NCBI GenBank assembly: GCA_900074885.1 | Contig: FJUW01000089.1 | Coordinates: 1-64,000 of the forward strand | DNA length: 64,000 nt | Source: Rhynchosporium graminicola | Lineage: Eukaryota > Ascomycota > Leotiomycetes > Helotiales > Ploettnerulaceae | Reading direction: 5' to 3' | Shown: positions 1 through 12,415 of the stretch, piece by piece | Position numbering within the stretch: the first letter of the stretch is position 1 | Layout of the letters: every line of letters starts with the position of its first letter | Made by a program: the position numbers and the translations under genes | The notes under the pieces: model-generated | Database searches by the model: none | Seen by the model: only the letters and a program-made list of their open reading frames with translations | Told to the model about the DNA's origin: nothing

Positions 1-159
1 AGTACCGGCATATATATATAAGGTGCCTTATACTCTATCTCTCTTCTTCTTCCTTCCTTATCTTTTTGTTTCCTTTGTAGTAGACTATATAAGATCGCTC
101 TTAGCCTCCCTACTTGTTTATTCTTACTTGTATACCGCCTTGAGTCTTGTGTCGTTATA
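1..159 (+). repeat. Partial LTR of Gypsy family A (3' portion), copy A3
   Basis: This matches the last ~160 bases of the family-A LTR seen complete at 4656-4923, including the pyrimidine-rich tract and the end CGTTATA. The window edge cuts off its 5' part. It stops exactly where family-B pol sequence begins at 160, so it is the right-hand LTR (or a solo LTR) of an A element inserted into B element copy B2. Confidence 0.85.
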
Positions 160-3029
160 CTAATAGAAGTCTAAGATTCTATATCGACTTTCGCGTACTT
201 AATAACCTCACGAGGAAGGATCAATATCTACTACTATTAATCGATAAAACGCTAGCTAGAATCTCTACTACTAAGATATTTATTAAACTAGATATTCGCT
301 AGGTGTTCCACCGAATTCGAATAGATCTAGCCTCTAAAGAGTATACGACCTTCCGGACCTGTTACAGTATATATAAGTGCAAGGTACTCCCTTTCGGTCT
401 GACTAACGGCTCTGCGATATACTAGCGATATATGAATAATATCTTATTCGACTACTTAGACGACTTCTATATAATATATCTAAATAATATTCTAATCTAC
501 TCTAACGACTTATTATAGTATCAATTATATATACATAAGGTACTATAACGATTATAAGATACTAGATTATAAGCTAACCTTAAGAAGTATGAATTTAATA
601 TTACTCGTACTAAATACCTTAAGTTTATTATCTCTACTTCTGGGATCGAGGTAAACCCTAAGAAAGTTAATATTATATAATCTTAGAATTACCCGACTAT
701 AGTTAAAGGCGTATAATCGTTCTTAAGCTTTTGCAACTTCTACTAATAATTTATTAAGAACTATAGAATTATCATAAAACCTCTTATATAACTCACTAAA
801 AATAATATATTATTTCAGTTCGCTAGAGAGTGTAAAGATACCTTTAATTACCTAAAGCACACTCTCACTTCAGTACTACTCCTCTACTACTATTAGTAAT
901 ATCTACCTTATATAATCGAAATAGACGCTAGTGATAGAGTAATAGCAGGTGTACTATCGCAATAGCACGATAAAGACTAGTTCCTAGTAGCTTACTTCTC
1001 TAAGACTATACTACCTGCCGAGCTTAATTACGCTATCTACGATAAGGAAATACTCGTAATTATACGATCTTTCGGTAACTAGAGATCTGAGCTCGTAAGC
1101 GTACTATATCAGATCCGCGTTATTACTAATTATAAAGCTCTTAAGTACTTTATAACTTCTAAATAGCTAAACGTATAATAAGCATAATAAGCTAAGCTAC
1201 TCGCAGATTATAACTTTATAATTACCTATTAACTTAAGAAGTATAATCTACTCGCTAATACTCTCTCTCGTAGAACAGATAAATTAGATAACTAGAATAA
1301 TACTAAAAGAACTTAGCATTTATAGTAGCTATTATACGAAGACTAAATCGATCTAGTACTACTTATAAGTAACCTCCGGAATAGCTCCGATTCTATAGAT
1401 AACTTTAAGCTTATTAACGCCTTAGAAGTCGCCGACCTATCGCTAGTCTTTTCTATAGTATAGTAAGTACTTAACGCTAATCGTACTATATTATTACTCT
1501 AAGCTTTACAGAAATAAGCTCTCTCTACTATTCCTAGAAAACTAACTATAGAAAAAGATCTTTTACTTTATAAAGGAAAACTAATCGTACCTAACGTCTT
1601 ATACTTTCGCACGTTACTTATACGCGAAGTATATAACTAATTAAAGACTACTTATCTAAGTATAAAGAAGACTTTATAACTACTAGTATTATAATACTAG
1701 TAGTACGGAATCGCTTTAACTATTAACTAGTACTACTATAACTATTATACTTACTAACGAATTCAAGTGCCGCGTGATAAGAAACCGGGCCTCCTCTAAC
1801 CTCTGCTTGTATTATCACGTCTATAGGAGCATATTATAATTAACTACTATAGCTTTAACCGCGATAAACACAGCTATAATAATATTCTCGTATTTATTAA
1901 CCGTTTCAGTAAATAAGCAATTAGTATTCTATGCCGAAAGACTTCTAATACGCGCGACTTTATAAAGCTTTACTTATACTACGTATACTACTATTTCGGA
2001 GCTCTATTAATAATTACCTCTAATAGAGGGCCTTAATTCGTTTCCCGTTTTTAGACTATAGTTATTATAATTCTCAGTATTAAAAGATAGCTTTCTATAG
2101 TAGACTACTTATAAACAGATAGCTAAATAGAGATCTATAACTAATATCTCTAATATAGATTATAACCTTTTATCTCTTACTATTAAGATAACTAGTCGGA
2201 ATTCTTACCTATTATAGATTACGCCTAGATAACTCTCCCTTACGAATCCCTTAGAGGTCTCTTACCCTTTGAAGTCGTTTATAGATATATACCCCGTGTT
2301 AATTAGAATTAGAAAGACTTACCTAACTCTACTACGCTTACAGATAAGTTAAATACTTAGTAAGCTCTAGATTACGCTAATCGCTTACGCGACGCCTAGA
2401 CTATTACTTAATCTAGCCTCTAATATGCATAAGCTAAGATATCCTAATCTTATAATCGCTCACGCTATAAAGTCGACTTTACTACAGATGACCTTATCTA
2501 GCTAGATATACGCTACTTTATAAGTACTCGACCTAGCAAAAAACTCGACTTCCCGACTAATAGACTCTTCTATATAATTAAAAAGGTCAGAAGCTCTTAT
2601 CGCCTAGAGCTCCCTATTAGTATAAAAGTATATAACGTATTCCCTGCTACTAAGCTATAGAAGTATTCAAACGACCCCTTACTAGGATAAACCTTACTGC
2701 CGCTACTACTTATTAATATCACTAGTAACAATAAATAGGAGATCGAAGATATACTTACGTGCCGCAGGTAGCGTAATAGCCTCTTATACCGAGTTTCCTA
2801 GTTAAATCAAGACGTCGATCTCATATAGTACGATACTATAAACGTCAAATACGCTCCTACTAAGCTATAATAATTCCACCTTAATAACCTAACGTAAGCT
2901 AGACTTCCTGCTAGACTACCTAATTAGCTAAAAGCTTTCTACGATAGTATTAATAATTACGACTACCTTAATAGCAATAAGGAGATAAACTAACGCTCGA
3001 GGGCGAGCTTTTTTCGGAAGGGGGAGTAG
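160..3029 (+). mobile_element. Truncated Ty3/Gypsy element B2 (pol 3' half), RIP-degraded
   Basis: The sequence aligns base for base with the RT-to-LTR part of element B1 (from 10251). It holds RT, RNase H and integrase, all closed by TAG/TAA codons where glutamine or tryptophan is expected. The RT catalytic YLDD box has become YLNN (477-488), and the integrase Asp before the RGP box is Asn (around 2020), both from G-to-A change. The 5' half is missing because LTR A3 lies at the junction. It is more heavily mutated than B1, so it is probably an older copy or was exposed to more RIP. It cannot encode active protein. Confidence 0.9.
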
Positions 3030-3264
3030 TATAACAACTAGTCAGGTTTAGAGGTCTCTCCCTATTAGTAGAAACACTTACTGCTAAGCGAGATTATACG
3101 AGTAGAGTTTAGGGGCCCCTTTTCATATATATACTTCTATTCTCTCTCTACTTCTTCACTCCTTAGTTATAGATTCTTAAGTGATTCTTACTACTTCATA
3201 TTCATAGTAATATGAGGTCTTATTACTCAGGTAGTTTTAAGACCTTTCTAGAGCAAGCGTTATA
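3030..3264 (+). repeat. 3' LTR of Gypsy element B2
   Basis: The LTR begins TATAACAACTAG and ends GCGTTATA, which are RIP-altered forms of the B1 termini TGTAACG and CGTCACA. It follows a purine-rich tract (GGAAGGGGGAGTAG). At 235 bp it is 14 bp shorter than the B1 LTRs because only one copy of a short tandem unit near the 5' end is present. Confidence 0.88.
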
Positions 3265-4655
3265 TCTAGTAAATCTGGAATATCTAGAACCGGAACTACT
3301 ATATCTAACTCCTTACCTAAATCTACTAACGTAGCCCTAGTAGCAGACCGAGTATAATAGCTAATCCTACGGGCTTTCTTCTTTAGAGAGGGTCTAGGAG
3401 TATCTAGATCTAATACTATCTCTAAACTAGAAGGCAAATTCCTCTTTCCCTTAGTATTAGATATTATAGCTTTAAATATAGCTTTCTTTGTAAATTCCCG
3501 TATAATACTATTTAACTCTTTTATTTACTTTAATACTATTTATATTATTAACTTAGATTTCGCCGAATCTACTATTAAAAGATCTAGATCCTATATTATA
3601 TTAGTATTATACTAGTATCTAAGGGTTTAAGATCGTAACTTATTACCTTAATAAACTCTAACTCCTTAAATACTTTCTCTATAGAACGCCTTAAAGCTTA
3701 AGTCTCTACTAATTATATAGTAGTAATCTCTAACGTAGTAGTAGGAGCAATAGATTTCGCGAGACGATAGATCTGATTAATAGCCTTATAAGTAGTTACG
3801 ATACCGCCCTGATTTAGCTCTATATCCTTAGCTTCGCTACTAAGAAGTAACTCGGATAAAATAGCGTACTCTATATTAATATAGTTAGGTAATTATAACG
3901 CGTTAGTATATATAATTACGTTCAGGTTTAAGTAACTTATATACTTATAACTACTCTTTAACGCCGAATAATACTTATAAAGCTTAGAGTTAAGCTTATT
4001 AAATAAGTATAAGAGTTCTAAAATAAGAGTATTATAGTACTTTATCTTAAGGAAAGCGCGAATATATCATAAGTAATATATATAATACGCCGCTGAAAGA
4101 GCACTAATAGGAACTAGTAAAGGTACTATAGGAGTTAGCGTTATAGATCTGTGAAACCCCTATACCGCACTTAAGGACTATCCCTAAAACTAAGATAAGA
4201 AACTTACTTATATTAAGAGAAGAGTTAATTAGGTCGATTAATATATAAGATTATAGTAGACTACTATAGTAGTTAGTAATAATACTTACTCTAGAAGCTA
4301 TATCGTAGTCTAGGGAGAGTAAACTTATAAGTTAAAGTAGTTATCGTAGTTAAAAAGGAAAAGCTCTAATATTAATAAACCCTTTCCTTTATATACCCTA
4401 CGCCTTACTTAAACTCGACTCTTACTATAAATAGATAAAGCAAATACTGCTTACCGCCCGATTTAGAAGCTATAACTAATATAGTACTATTATAGCGACG
4501 TACTAGTCAGAACCTAATAAAGAATTTACTATTACTAAAGAGCGGCTAGCGCTTATTACGCGAATATCGACGAAAATAGTCATAATAAAAACTAATTCTA
4601 GTATAAACTATAACCTTCCGAGCTTAGGGTTAAGCTCTTCTTAGGGGGGGGGTAA
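3265..4655. mobile_element. RIP-degraded segment ahead of LTR A2, with an antisense ORF relic
   Basis: This AT-rich sequence lies between LTR B2 and LTR A2. Its right end has a polypurine tract (nine G, 4644-4652) just before the LTR, so it should contain the 3' end of plus-strand element A2. The minus strand shows long coding-like stretches, including a short open frame at 3237-3437 and a further segment around 3650-4150, interrupted mainly by TAG/TAA. I recognise no domain in them. It could be an antisense gene carried by the element or another inserted sequence. Confidence 0.5.
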
Positions 4656-4923
4656 TATAACGATAGCTTACCTGAATATCATATAAGAAGAAGGATAGAT
4701 AATAGGGCTTAAGTTTATAGATATCCCAGTAGAACTAGTATCCGACTCGGTATAGTATCGGACTAGTACCGGTATATATATATAAGGTGCTTTATACTCT
4801 ATCTCTCTTCTTCTTCTTTCCTTATCTTTTTATTTCTTTTATAGTAGACTATATAAGATCGCTCTTAGCCTCCTTACTCGTTTATTCTTACTTATATACC
4901 GCCTTGAGTCTTGTGTCGTTATA
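4656..4923 (+). repeat. Complete LTR of Gypsy family A, copy A2 (probable 3' LTR)
   Basis: This 268-bp LTR starts TATAACGATAGC and ends GTCGTTATA, and is the same length as the minus-strand LTR at 15617-15884. The G-run directly upstream is a polypurine tract, which marks this as a 3' LTR of a plus-strand element. Its right edge abuts the pre-RT region of minus-strand element A1, so A2 probably inserted into A1. Confidence 0.85.
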
Positions 4924-6792
4924 CTTATAGTTTATCTATAGATTACTAATATAAGAGCGAATATATATTAAGTAATAGTTCTTCTAAGATAATTCTATAA
5001 TTATATAAGTAATAAAGTAGAAGAATATTAGAATCCCGCTTAGAAAAAGCTTCCTTAAGAGTATAGTACTATTCCGGTAGCTTTTCGGCTATAAGTCGTT
5101 TAGTATCGGGATCCTCGGGAAAGTCGCTATTTAGATAGTCTTATAAGAGGTAATTTATCTTATAGATATTAGTAAAGAATAATTCAGAACTTTTATATTT
5201 TATATTAAAGTGAAAAGCTATAGTACTAATTTAGTAAATTAGAACTAGTTTCTAGATCCTTAGAGGTTAAGAGAAGCACTTATAGTAAGGTTTTAGTATA
5301 AGTACTTTTCTCGATAAAGTTAGAGCGGAAAAGAGTTCAGATTCCTTAGCGATAAGTAGAAATAAGTTAAAAAGTAAGGATAATATATTAATATACTATA
5401 TTACTATTATTTAGTATAATCAGCGTTAGTCTAGCTAGTTTATAGCTAAGTCCCGCGCGTTAGTATCAATTTAATAAGATCGATTAATACTAGGTTTACG
5501 AGATAGTAGAGTTATAATTATCTTCTTATTGTATTAGAAAGTAGCTAGATAGCGTTCCGATTATAGTAGCTTATAGTAGAGCGTATCTAGCTTAACTTAA
5601 AATCGTTATATCTATTTAATACTAATAATTATATCTTATTATCCTAAATCGAGGAGAATAAAAGGGTAGTTATAAATACGCTTATTATTAATAGAAAAGT
5701 ATAAATATATAAAATAAGTAATATAGGTTCTAATAGACTATTAGAAACTATATATTAGAATAGAATAAAGTAATAGCTCGATTTTAATACCGAGGGCCCC
5801 TGATAGTCGTCCGGTAAGAGTGCGATTAATAAATAAATAACTATTCGCTCCGGTATCGATTAAGCTATTTATAGAGACTCTTAGCTCGTTTATATTAATT
5901 ATAATCGGGTATATAAATTACTTATCTCCTATTAGGGAGTTAAAGTTAAGATTAGAGAGATTATACTTACGTAGACTTAGGAAGGAGTTTTTACTTAGGC
6001 CTTATCGTTTCCCTCTAGTATTAGTCCAGATTCGGAGGGTATATCTTCTATTACTTCCTTAGCTACTCTCTCTTCTTCCGGAAATTCGTCGATTAATTAA
6101 ACTTTAGGTAAGTTAGAGTAATCTAGCTTAATATAACCGAGCTATTTATAACTATAATACTTAAGGGGTTCTCCGGTTAAGGTAGCAGGGCGTTTTAGCG
6201 TAGAGGGAGTACTAGCTTATACCGGAGTAGAAGTACGTACGTATAGTACGGGAGTAGTTTATCGAGGAGCTAAGCTTAAGGACTAGTAAGAGGTAGAACT
6301 AGTAGTAGTCGTAGTAATAATAGTAAGCTTATAGTACTATACTTAGGTAGTAGCTTTCTCGGGATAAGTATATTCTAAGTTATGATAATACTTAGTATTA
6401 AAAGAAAGTAAGGATCTAACTATAGAAGCGTAATCCTTATTCTACGTTAGTTTAATAATAAGAGTTAAAGCGTATAAAAATAGTATAATCTTATCTTATA
6501 TATAGAAGAACTATTCTTTCTTTTTAACTTTACTTTAGATAATAGCGCTTTAAAATCGATTACGAAACTTAGCGAAAGTCTCGCGTATATAGCCGGGTTA
6601 TTATATTTCTAAGTAATAGAAAGTATTATAGTAGTTATCTTCCTCTAAACTAATAAGAAAGTTCTCTTCTAATAAGAAGATTATTTTATTACTAGTTTTA
6701 AACTTATTAGCGAGATACTAAAGCGTAAGATACTCCTTAGCTAATCTAGTAACTAGCTCCTATACGAGAACACGCCGGGAGAAGTCCGTAAG
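4924..6792 (-). mobile_element. Gypsy element A1, central part: gag zinc knuckle, protease, pre-RT (minus strand)
   Basis: Read on the minus strand this gives three ordered landmarks. A nucleocapsid knuckle at 6118-6162 has perfect CX2CX4HX4C spacing, but each Cys and His codon now reads Tyr. A retropepsin active site LIDTGA lies around 5846-5863. The conserved Gypsy segment that precedes reverse transcriptase spans about 4926-5125. The order gag, protease, pre-RT runs toward lower coordinates and is cut off at 4924 by LTR A2. It continues at 14677 beyond inserted element B1. It is inactivated by RIP-type stops. Confidence 0.82.
6788..6792. repeat. Target-site duplication of element B1, left copy (GTAAG)
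   Basis: GTAAG lies directly before the 5' LTR and is repeated directly after the 3' LTR at 14672-14676. A 5-bp duplication is usual for LTR retrotransposon integrase and proves that 6793-14671 inserted as one unit. Confidence 0.88.
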
Positions 6793-7041
6793 TGTGACGA
6801 CTGGTCAGGTTCGACTGGTCAGGTCTGGAGGTCTCTCCCTATTAGTGGAAACACTTACTGCTAAGCGAGATTACACGAGTAGAGTTTAGGGGCCCCTTTT
6901 CATATATATACTTCTATTCTCTCTCTACTTCTTGACTCCTTAGTTGTAGATTCTCAAGTGATTCTTACTACTTCATATTTATAGTAATATGAGGTCTTAT
7001 TACTTAGGTAGTTTTGAGACCTTTCTAGAGTAAGCGTCATA
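6793..7041 (+). repeat. 5' LTR of Gypsy element B1
   Basis: This 249-bp LTR begins TGTGACGACTGG and ends CGTCATA. A 14-bp unit is present twice near its start. Compared with the 3' LTR, its first 60 bases keep G or C at positions where the 3' LTR has A or T, so it is the less mutated of the pair. I found no convincing tRNA primer-binding site right after it. Confidence 0.92.
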
Positions 7042-7202
7042 TTATCTATAACTCTTTTACTTACGTCTAGGAAAATAGTAAATATCTACTTATATTATAC
7101 CTCTATGCCTAGAGCTACTAAACGCAGGAGACTACGCTATATAGAGAAGGCCTATACTAAGTATAAACTTAAAGAATAGCACTTAAACTGAAGTAACCTA
7201 AG

Positions 7203-8660
7203 TCCGATAAATCGACTACCGGTTCTCCGACTCCCTCTACTTCCTATTCTTCGGCGACTCGTAATACTCGCTATAACCTACCTCTCTCTATAGTAGAGAG
7301 TACTCGCGACGACGCCTCGTCCGAGTTGAGCTCCCTAACTCCTACTATAATCAACGAACTCACTGAGTCGCTAAACCTCCCCGATAATACTCTTATATTA
7401 ATAGTAACTATAAGTAACTTATAGGAAGACCGCGCTTACTAGCTATAAGAGGCAGAAAGGAAGCTCGCGGAGGAGAGATAATTAAACGCTAACTTATCTA
7501 TAGAACTACGCTAGTTACAGGACGAGTTCCTAGAACTATACTAGTTAACTACTTAGCGCTCTACTAAGTCTATATCGTTTGATAACGTTTAACCGCGTAT
7601 AATACTACTACTATTAATTAAAGAAGATAACGCTACTCCTACGCCTGATAATTGTCGTCGAGAATAATCTACTAGAGGAATATTATTAATATTATACGCT
7701 ACGCGTATAGAGAAGATACTAAACCTTCTAAATAAGCTCTCTGATAGAATCGACTACTCTCTAAAACTCTAGGAAGTGCAGATACGTAACGCTTTCCGGC
7801 GCTACTCTAGCTACTTTATCGATAAAGATTACTGTAAAGATTAGTTACTTAACTAAACAGAAGGAATGGCTAGAACTTACCTGGAACCCTTATTCTTAGA
7901 ACTAGAATATAACGAAGAAAGCAATATAATCGATTCACTCGATATGATCACTTAACTCGTCTCCTTCTTATCTAATCCATATAACTAATAAACTATAAGA
8001 GCTAGCTACTCCGCGCTAAAGATAGATTATAAGTAGACCTTCTGGACGTTCTACTACGAGTTTCGCACGCTAGCTCGTAAAGCTAGAGTAAATAATTAAT
8101 CGACTCTGAAAATAGACTTATAGGAGAAGCTACCTGCACGGCTACGGAAATAGCTCTTCTAATAGTACCGAACGTTAAGGACATTAGAAGAATACGTAAA
8201 GGCTATATAAGCTAAAGACTAAGGTTAATTTATTGAAAAGACCTACTATTCCGAGCCTTCGGCTAAGGCTAGCGCGACTCGAGAACGCCCTATAAATACC
8301 TCCTCCTAGCGCTATAGTACTAACTCCTCTTCTTATCCGCAAATTAGTCTTCCTACGCCCGAGAACACTAGCGCGACTAGTAAATAAGTACTATACTCTG
8401 TACGAAACGATACGCCTCGTGCATAATCGCCGGCGAATACTCCTTATTACTTTACGCTTACCTTATACTTACGCTTATTGTTAGCTCGACCTAATACTCC
8501 GTATCGAATCAATGTAATTAACACTAATAACGATATTAATAGCGAGCTAGAAGAAATGTATAATAATACCTAGGAGTATGTTAAACCGCTAGTAAAAGAC
8601 TACGCCTAGGGAAAGACTCCTGCCTAAGTAGTATATGAGATATGCGATATCTTGACCTTA
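7203..8660 (+). pseudogene. gag of element B1, RIP-inactivated
   Basis: One continuous reading frame (first codon at 7203) encodes a gag-like protein. It has a Ser/Thr-rich start, a charged helical region, and a central capsid-like part around 7860-8230. Every stop in this frame replaces a plausible Gln or Trp codon. The frame differs from that of pol, so pol expression would have needed a frameshift or a separate start. I could not find an intact CCHC knuckle. Confidence 0.78.
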
Positions 8661-11113
8661 CGAAGCTTCTTAGTAGTTAATCGTTAAATATACGTGCTAC
8701 TCTTACTAAGAATAGACTCTCGTATAAGCTACCTGTACTTCTCGATTCTGGAGCTAATAGATACTATTTCATTAATTATTCCTTTCTCAAATCCCTTTCC
8801 TTCTTCTTAAAACCTTTAATTCACCTTTTACTAAACGTAATTCCTGTTAAAGGTTTCAATAGCGTTAATAGTAGTACTATCAGTTACTATACGATACTTA
8901 ATTTAATAGTAGATCGTCGCGTTTAGGTATTTACTCCCTTTCTTATTACTACTCTCGGAAACTACGGTATCATACTCGGAAGGACCTGGCTTTCGGAATA
9001 TCAAGTACTCTTAGATGCCTCTAAACGATAGATCATTTAGCTACTATATACTCCTTCTAGCGACATTTATAGCTCTCCGATCGAGATCAAGGACTTACGT
9101 AAATACTATACCTACTAGCGCTACTAACACGACGCTAACAAACGGAACGAACGCCTTAATTAGTTCTGGGAAGTGTATAAGGAATAGCGAAGCGTAGCTA
9201 ACTCTCCTATTAATATTCGAGCTATTATTAACTCTATCTTTATTATTAAACGACTATTACTAGCTCGGAAGCGTATTTCTAGGGAGACTTATAGCTATAA
9301 AAACATCTAAAACTCTCCCCTAGAGAGTATTCTATAAGTAACTAACCCTCTGTTACTACTGCCGATTAGTTAGGACCGTTTCTCCGGCGTTTATACTACT
9401 TATTATAGATACGATAAGCCTAAGTGTTTATTATCTGAAGAACGAGAATAGAGTAGTAAAGAGAGGTCTTTATACTCTAGAGAGACTACTGATATACGGC
9501 TGAAGTGCGTATAATTCAGTAACGTTATTACTTATATCCCGCGTGAATCTCTACTTTAACCCTAATTAGAAGTCTCTACGTTAAAGACCTACGTATAAGA
9601 CTACGCCTATATAATTTATACTATAGACTAATAGTTACTCGGAACACTATCTCGCGACTTAATAGAAGCTACTCTAAGTATAAAAATAGCTACTACGATA
9701 TTTCGGAAGCGATAAAGATCACCTCGTGTGCTCAGACCTCTTCTAGAGCCTCTTGCGCTAGAGATTTATACGATTAGCAGCTTAGCTTTCTATCTCTTAT
9801 ATAAACGCTAGAAGTCTTCTAACAATAAGATCTTCTCTACTACTTTTCACGAGATAGATAAGCTTCTTAACGACCGAATCGTAGTTTAGTAACGTAATAC
9901 TACTATCGTATCTTTAACTATCGACTTTACGGAACGTCGCAAAACCGCCTAGTAATTTACTATTAGCTTAAGCGAATTAGATTCAGAACTATAGATCCCT
10001 CACGAGTATAGCTAGTAGGTATACGTCTTTTCTAAGGAAGCTAGCGATATTCTCCCTCCTTATCGCTTATACGATTACCGAATTAAGCTTAAGGAAGGGG
10101 CTGAGAAGAACCTCAAATACTCCTCCTTATATAAGATATTAGCTAAAGAACTTAAAGTCGTTAAGGCGTATATTACTAATAACTTAGCTAAAGGTTTTAT
10201 CGAACCTTCTCAAGTACTATACGCTATACCTATTCTTTTCGTTAAGAAAGCTAATAGAAGTCTAAGATTCTATATCGACTTTCGCGCACTTAATAACCTC
10301 ACGAGGAAGGATCAATATCTACTGCTATTAATCGATAAAACGCTGGCTAGAATCTCTACTACTAAGATATTCACTAAACTGGATATTCGCTAGGCGTTCT
10401 ACCGAATTCGAATAGATCTAGCTTCTGAAGAGTATACGACCTTCCGGACCTATTATAGTATATATAAGTATAAGGTACTCCCTTTCAGTCTGACTAACAG
10501 CCCTACGACGTACTAGCGATATATGAATAACGTCTTATTCGACTACTTAGACGACTTCTATATAGTATATCTAGACGATATTCTGATCTACTCTAACGAC
10601 CTACTATAGTATTAATTATACGTATATAAGGTATTATAACGATTATAAGACGCTAGATTATAAGCCGACCTTAAGAAGTATGAATTTAATATTACTCGTA
10701 CTAAATACCTTAGATTTATTATCTCTACTTCTGGGATCGAGGTAGACCCTAAGAAGGCTAATATTATATAATCTTGGAATTACCTGACTATAGTTAAGGG
10801 TATATAATCGTTCTTAGGCTTTTATAACTTCTACTGACGATTTATTAAGGACTACGGAATTATCGCAAAACCTCTTATATAACTTACTAAAAACAATATA
10901 TTATTTCGGTTCGCTAGGGAGTGTAAAGATACCTTTAATTACCTAAAGCACGCTCTTACTTCAGTACTACTCCTCTACTACTATTAGTAATATCTACCTT
11001 ATATAATCGAAACAGACGCTAGCGATAGAGTAATAGCAGGTGTACTATCGCAATAGTATAACGAAGACTAGTTCCTAGTAACTTACTTCTCTAAGACTAT
11101 ACTACTTGCCGAG

Positions 11114-11895
11114 CTTAATTACGCTATTCACGATAAGGAAATACTCGTAATTATACGATCTTTCAGTAACTAGAGATCTAAGCTCGTAGGCGCACTATAT
11201 TAGATCCGCGTTATTACTAATTATAAAGCTCTTAAGTACTTCATGACCTCTAAACAGCTGAACGTACGATAAGCCTAATAGGCCGAGCTACTCGCAGATT
11301 ATAACTTTATAATTACCTATCGACCTAGGAAGTATAATCTACTTACTAATACTCTCTCTCGCAGAATAGATAAATTAGACGACTAGAATAATACTAAAAG
11401 AACTTAGCGTTTATAGTAGCTGCTACGCGAAGACTAAATCGATCTAGTACTACTTATAAGCAACCTCCGGAATAGCTCCGACTCTATAGATAACTTTAAG
11501 CTTATTAACGCCTTAGAAGTCGCCGACCTATCGCTAGTATTTTCTATAGTATAGTAAGTACTTAACGCTAATCGCACTACGCCGTTACTCTAAGCTTTAT
11601 AGAAATAAGCTCTCTCCGCTACTCCTAGAAAACTAACTATAGAAAAAGATCTTCTACTCTATAAAAGAAGACTAATCGTACCTAACGTCTCATACTTTCG
11701 CACGCTACTTATACGCGAAGTATACGACCGATTAGAGACTACCTATCTAAGTGCAAAGAAGACCTTATAACTACTAGTATTATAATACTAGTAGTACGGA
11801 ATCGCTTTAACTATTAACTAGTACTACTATAACTATTATACTTACTAACGAATTCAAGTGCCGCGTAATAAGAAACCGGGCCTCCTCTAACCTCT
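11114..11895 (+). repeat. First copy of a 782-bp duplication flanking the assembly gap
   Basis: The 782 bases are repeated at 12416-13197 with an offset of exactly 1302. I saw one difference (GCGTAATAAG versus GCATAATAAG near the end). The duplicate covers RNase H and the integrase start. See the gap entry for why this is probably an assembly error. Confidence 0.95.
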
Positions 11896-12415
11896 NNNNN
11901 NNNNNNNNNNNNNNNNNNNNNNNNNNNNNNNNNNNNNNNNNNNNNNNNNNNNNNNNNNNNNNNNNNNNNNNNNNNNNNNNNNNNNNNNNNNNNNNNNNNN
12001 NNNNNNNNNNNNNNNNNNNNNNNNNNNNNNNNNNNNNNNNNNNNNNNNNNNNNNNNNNNNNNNNNNNNNNNNNNNNNNNNNNNNNNNNNNNNNNNNNNNN
12101 NNNNNNNNNNNNNNNNNNNNNNNNNNNNNNNNNNNNNNNNNNNNNNNNNNNNNNNNNNNNNNNNNNNNNNNNNNNNNNNNNNNNNNNNNNNNNNNNNNNN
12201 NNNNNNNNNNNNNNNNNNNNNNNNNNNNNNNNNNNNNNNNNNNNNNNNNNNNNNNNNNNNNNNNNNNNNNNNNNNNNNNNNNNNNNNNNNNNNNNNNNNN
12301 NNNNNNNNNNNNNNNNNNNNNNNNNNNNNNNNNNNNNNNNNNNNNNNNNNNNNNNNNNNNNNNNNNNNNNNNNNNNNNNNNNNNNNNNNNNNNNNNNNNN
12401 NNNNNNNNNNNNNNN
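11896..12415. other. Assembly gap (520 N) inside element B1
   Basis: This is a run of 520 unknown bases. The sequence on the right restarts 782 bp before the point where the left side stopped, so the two contig ends overlap and were not merged. The gap probably corresponds to no real sequence. Confidence 0.97.

Noticed and set aside
9015..9197. Open frame inside element B1
   Set aside because: It is out of frame with protease and RT, which run through the same bases in pol frame.
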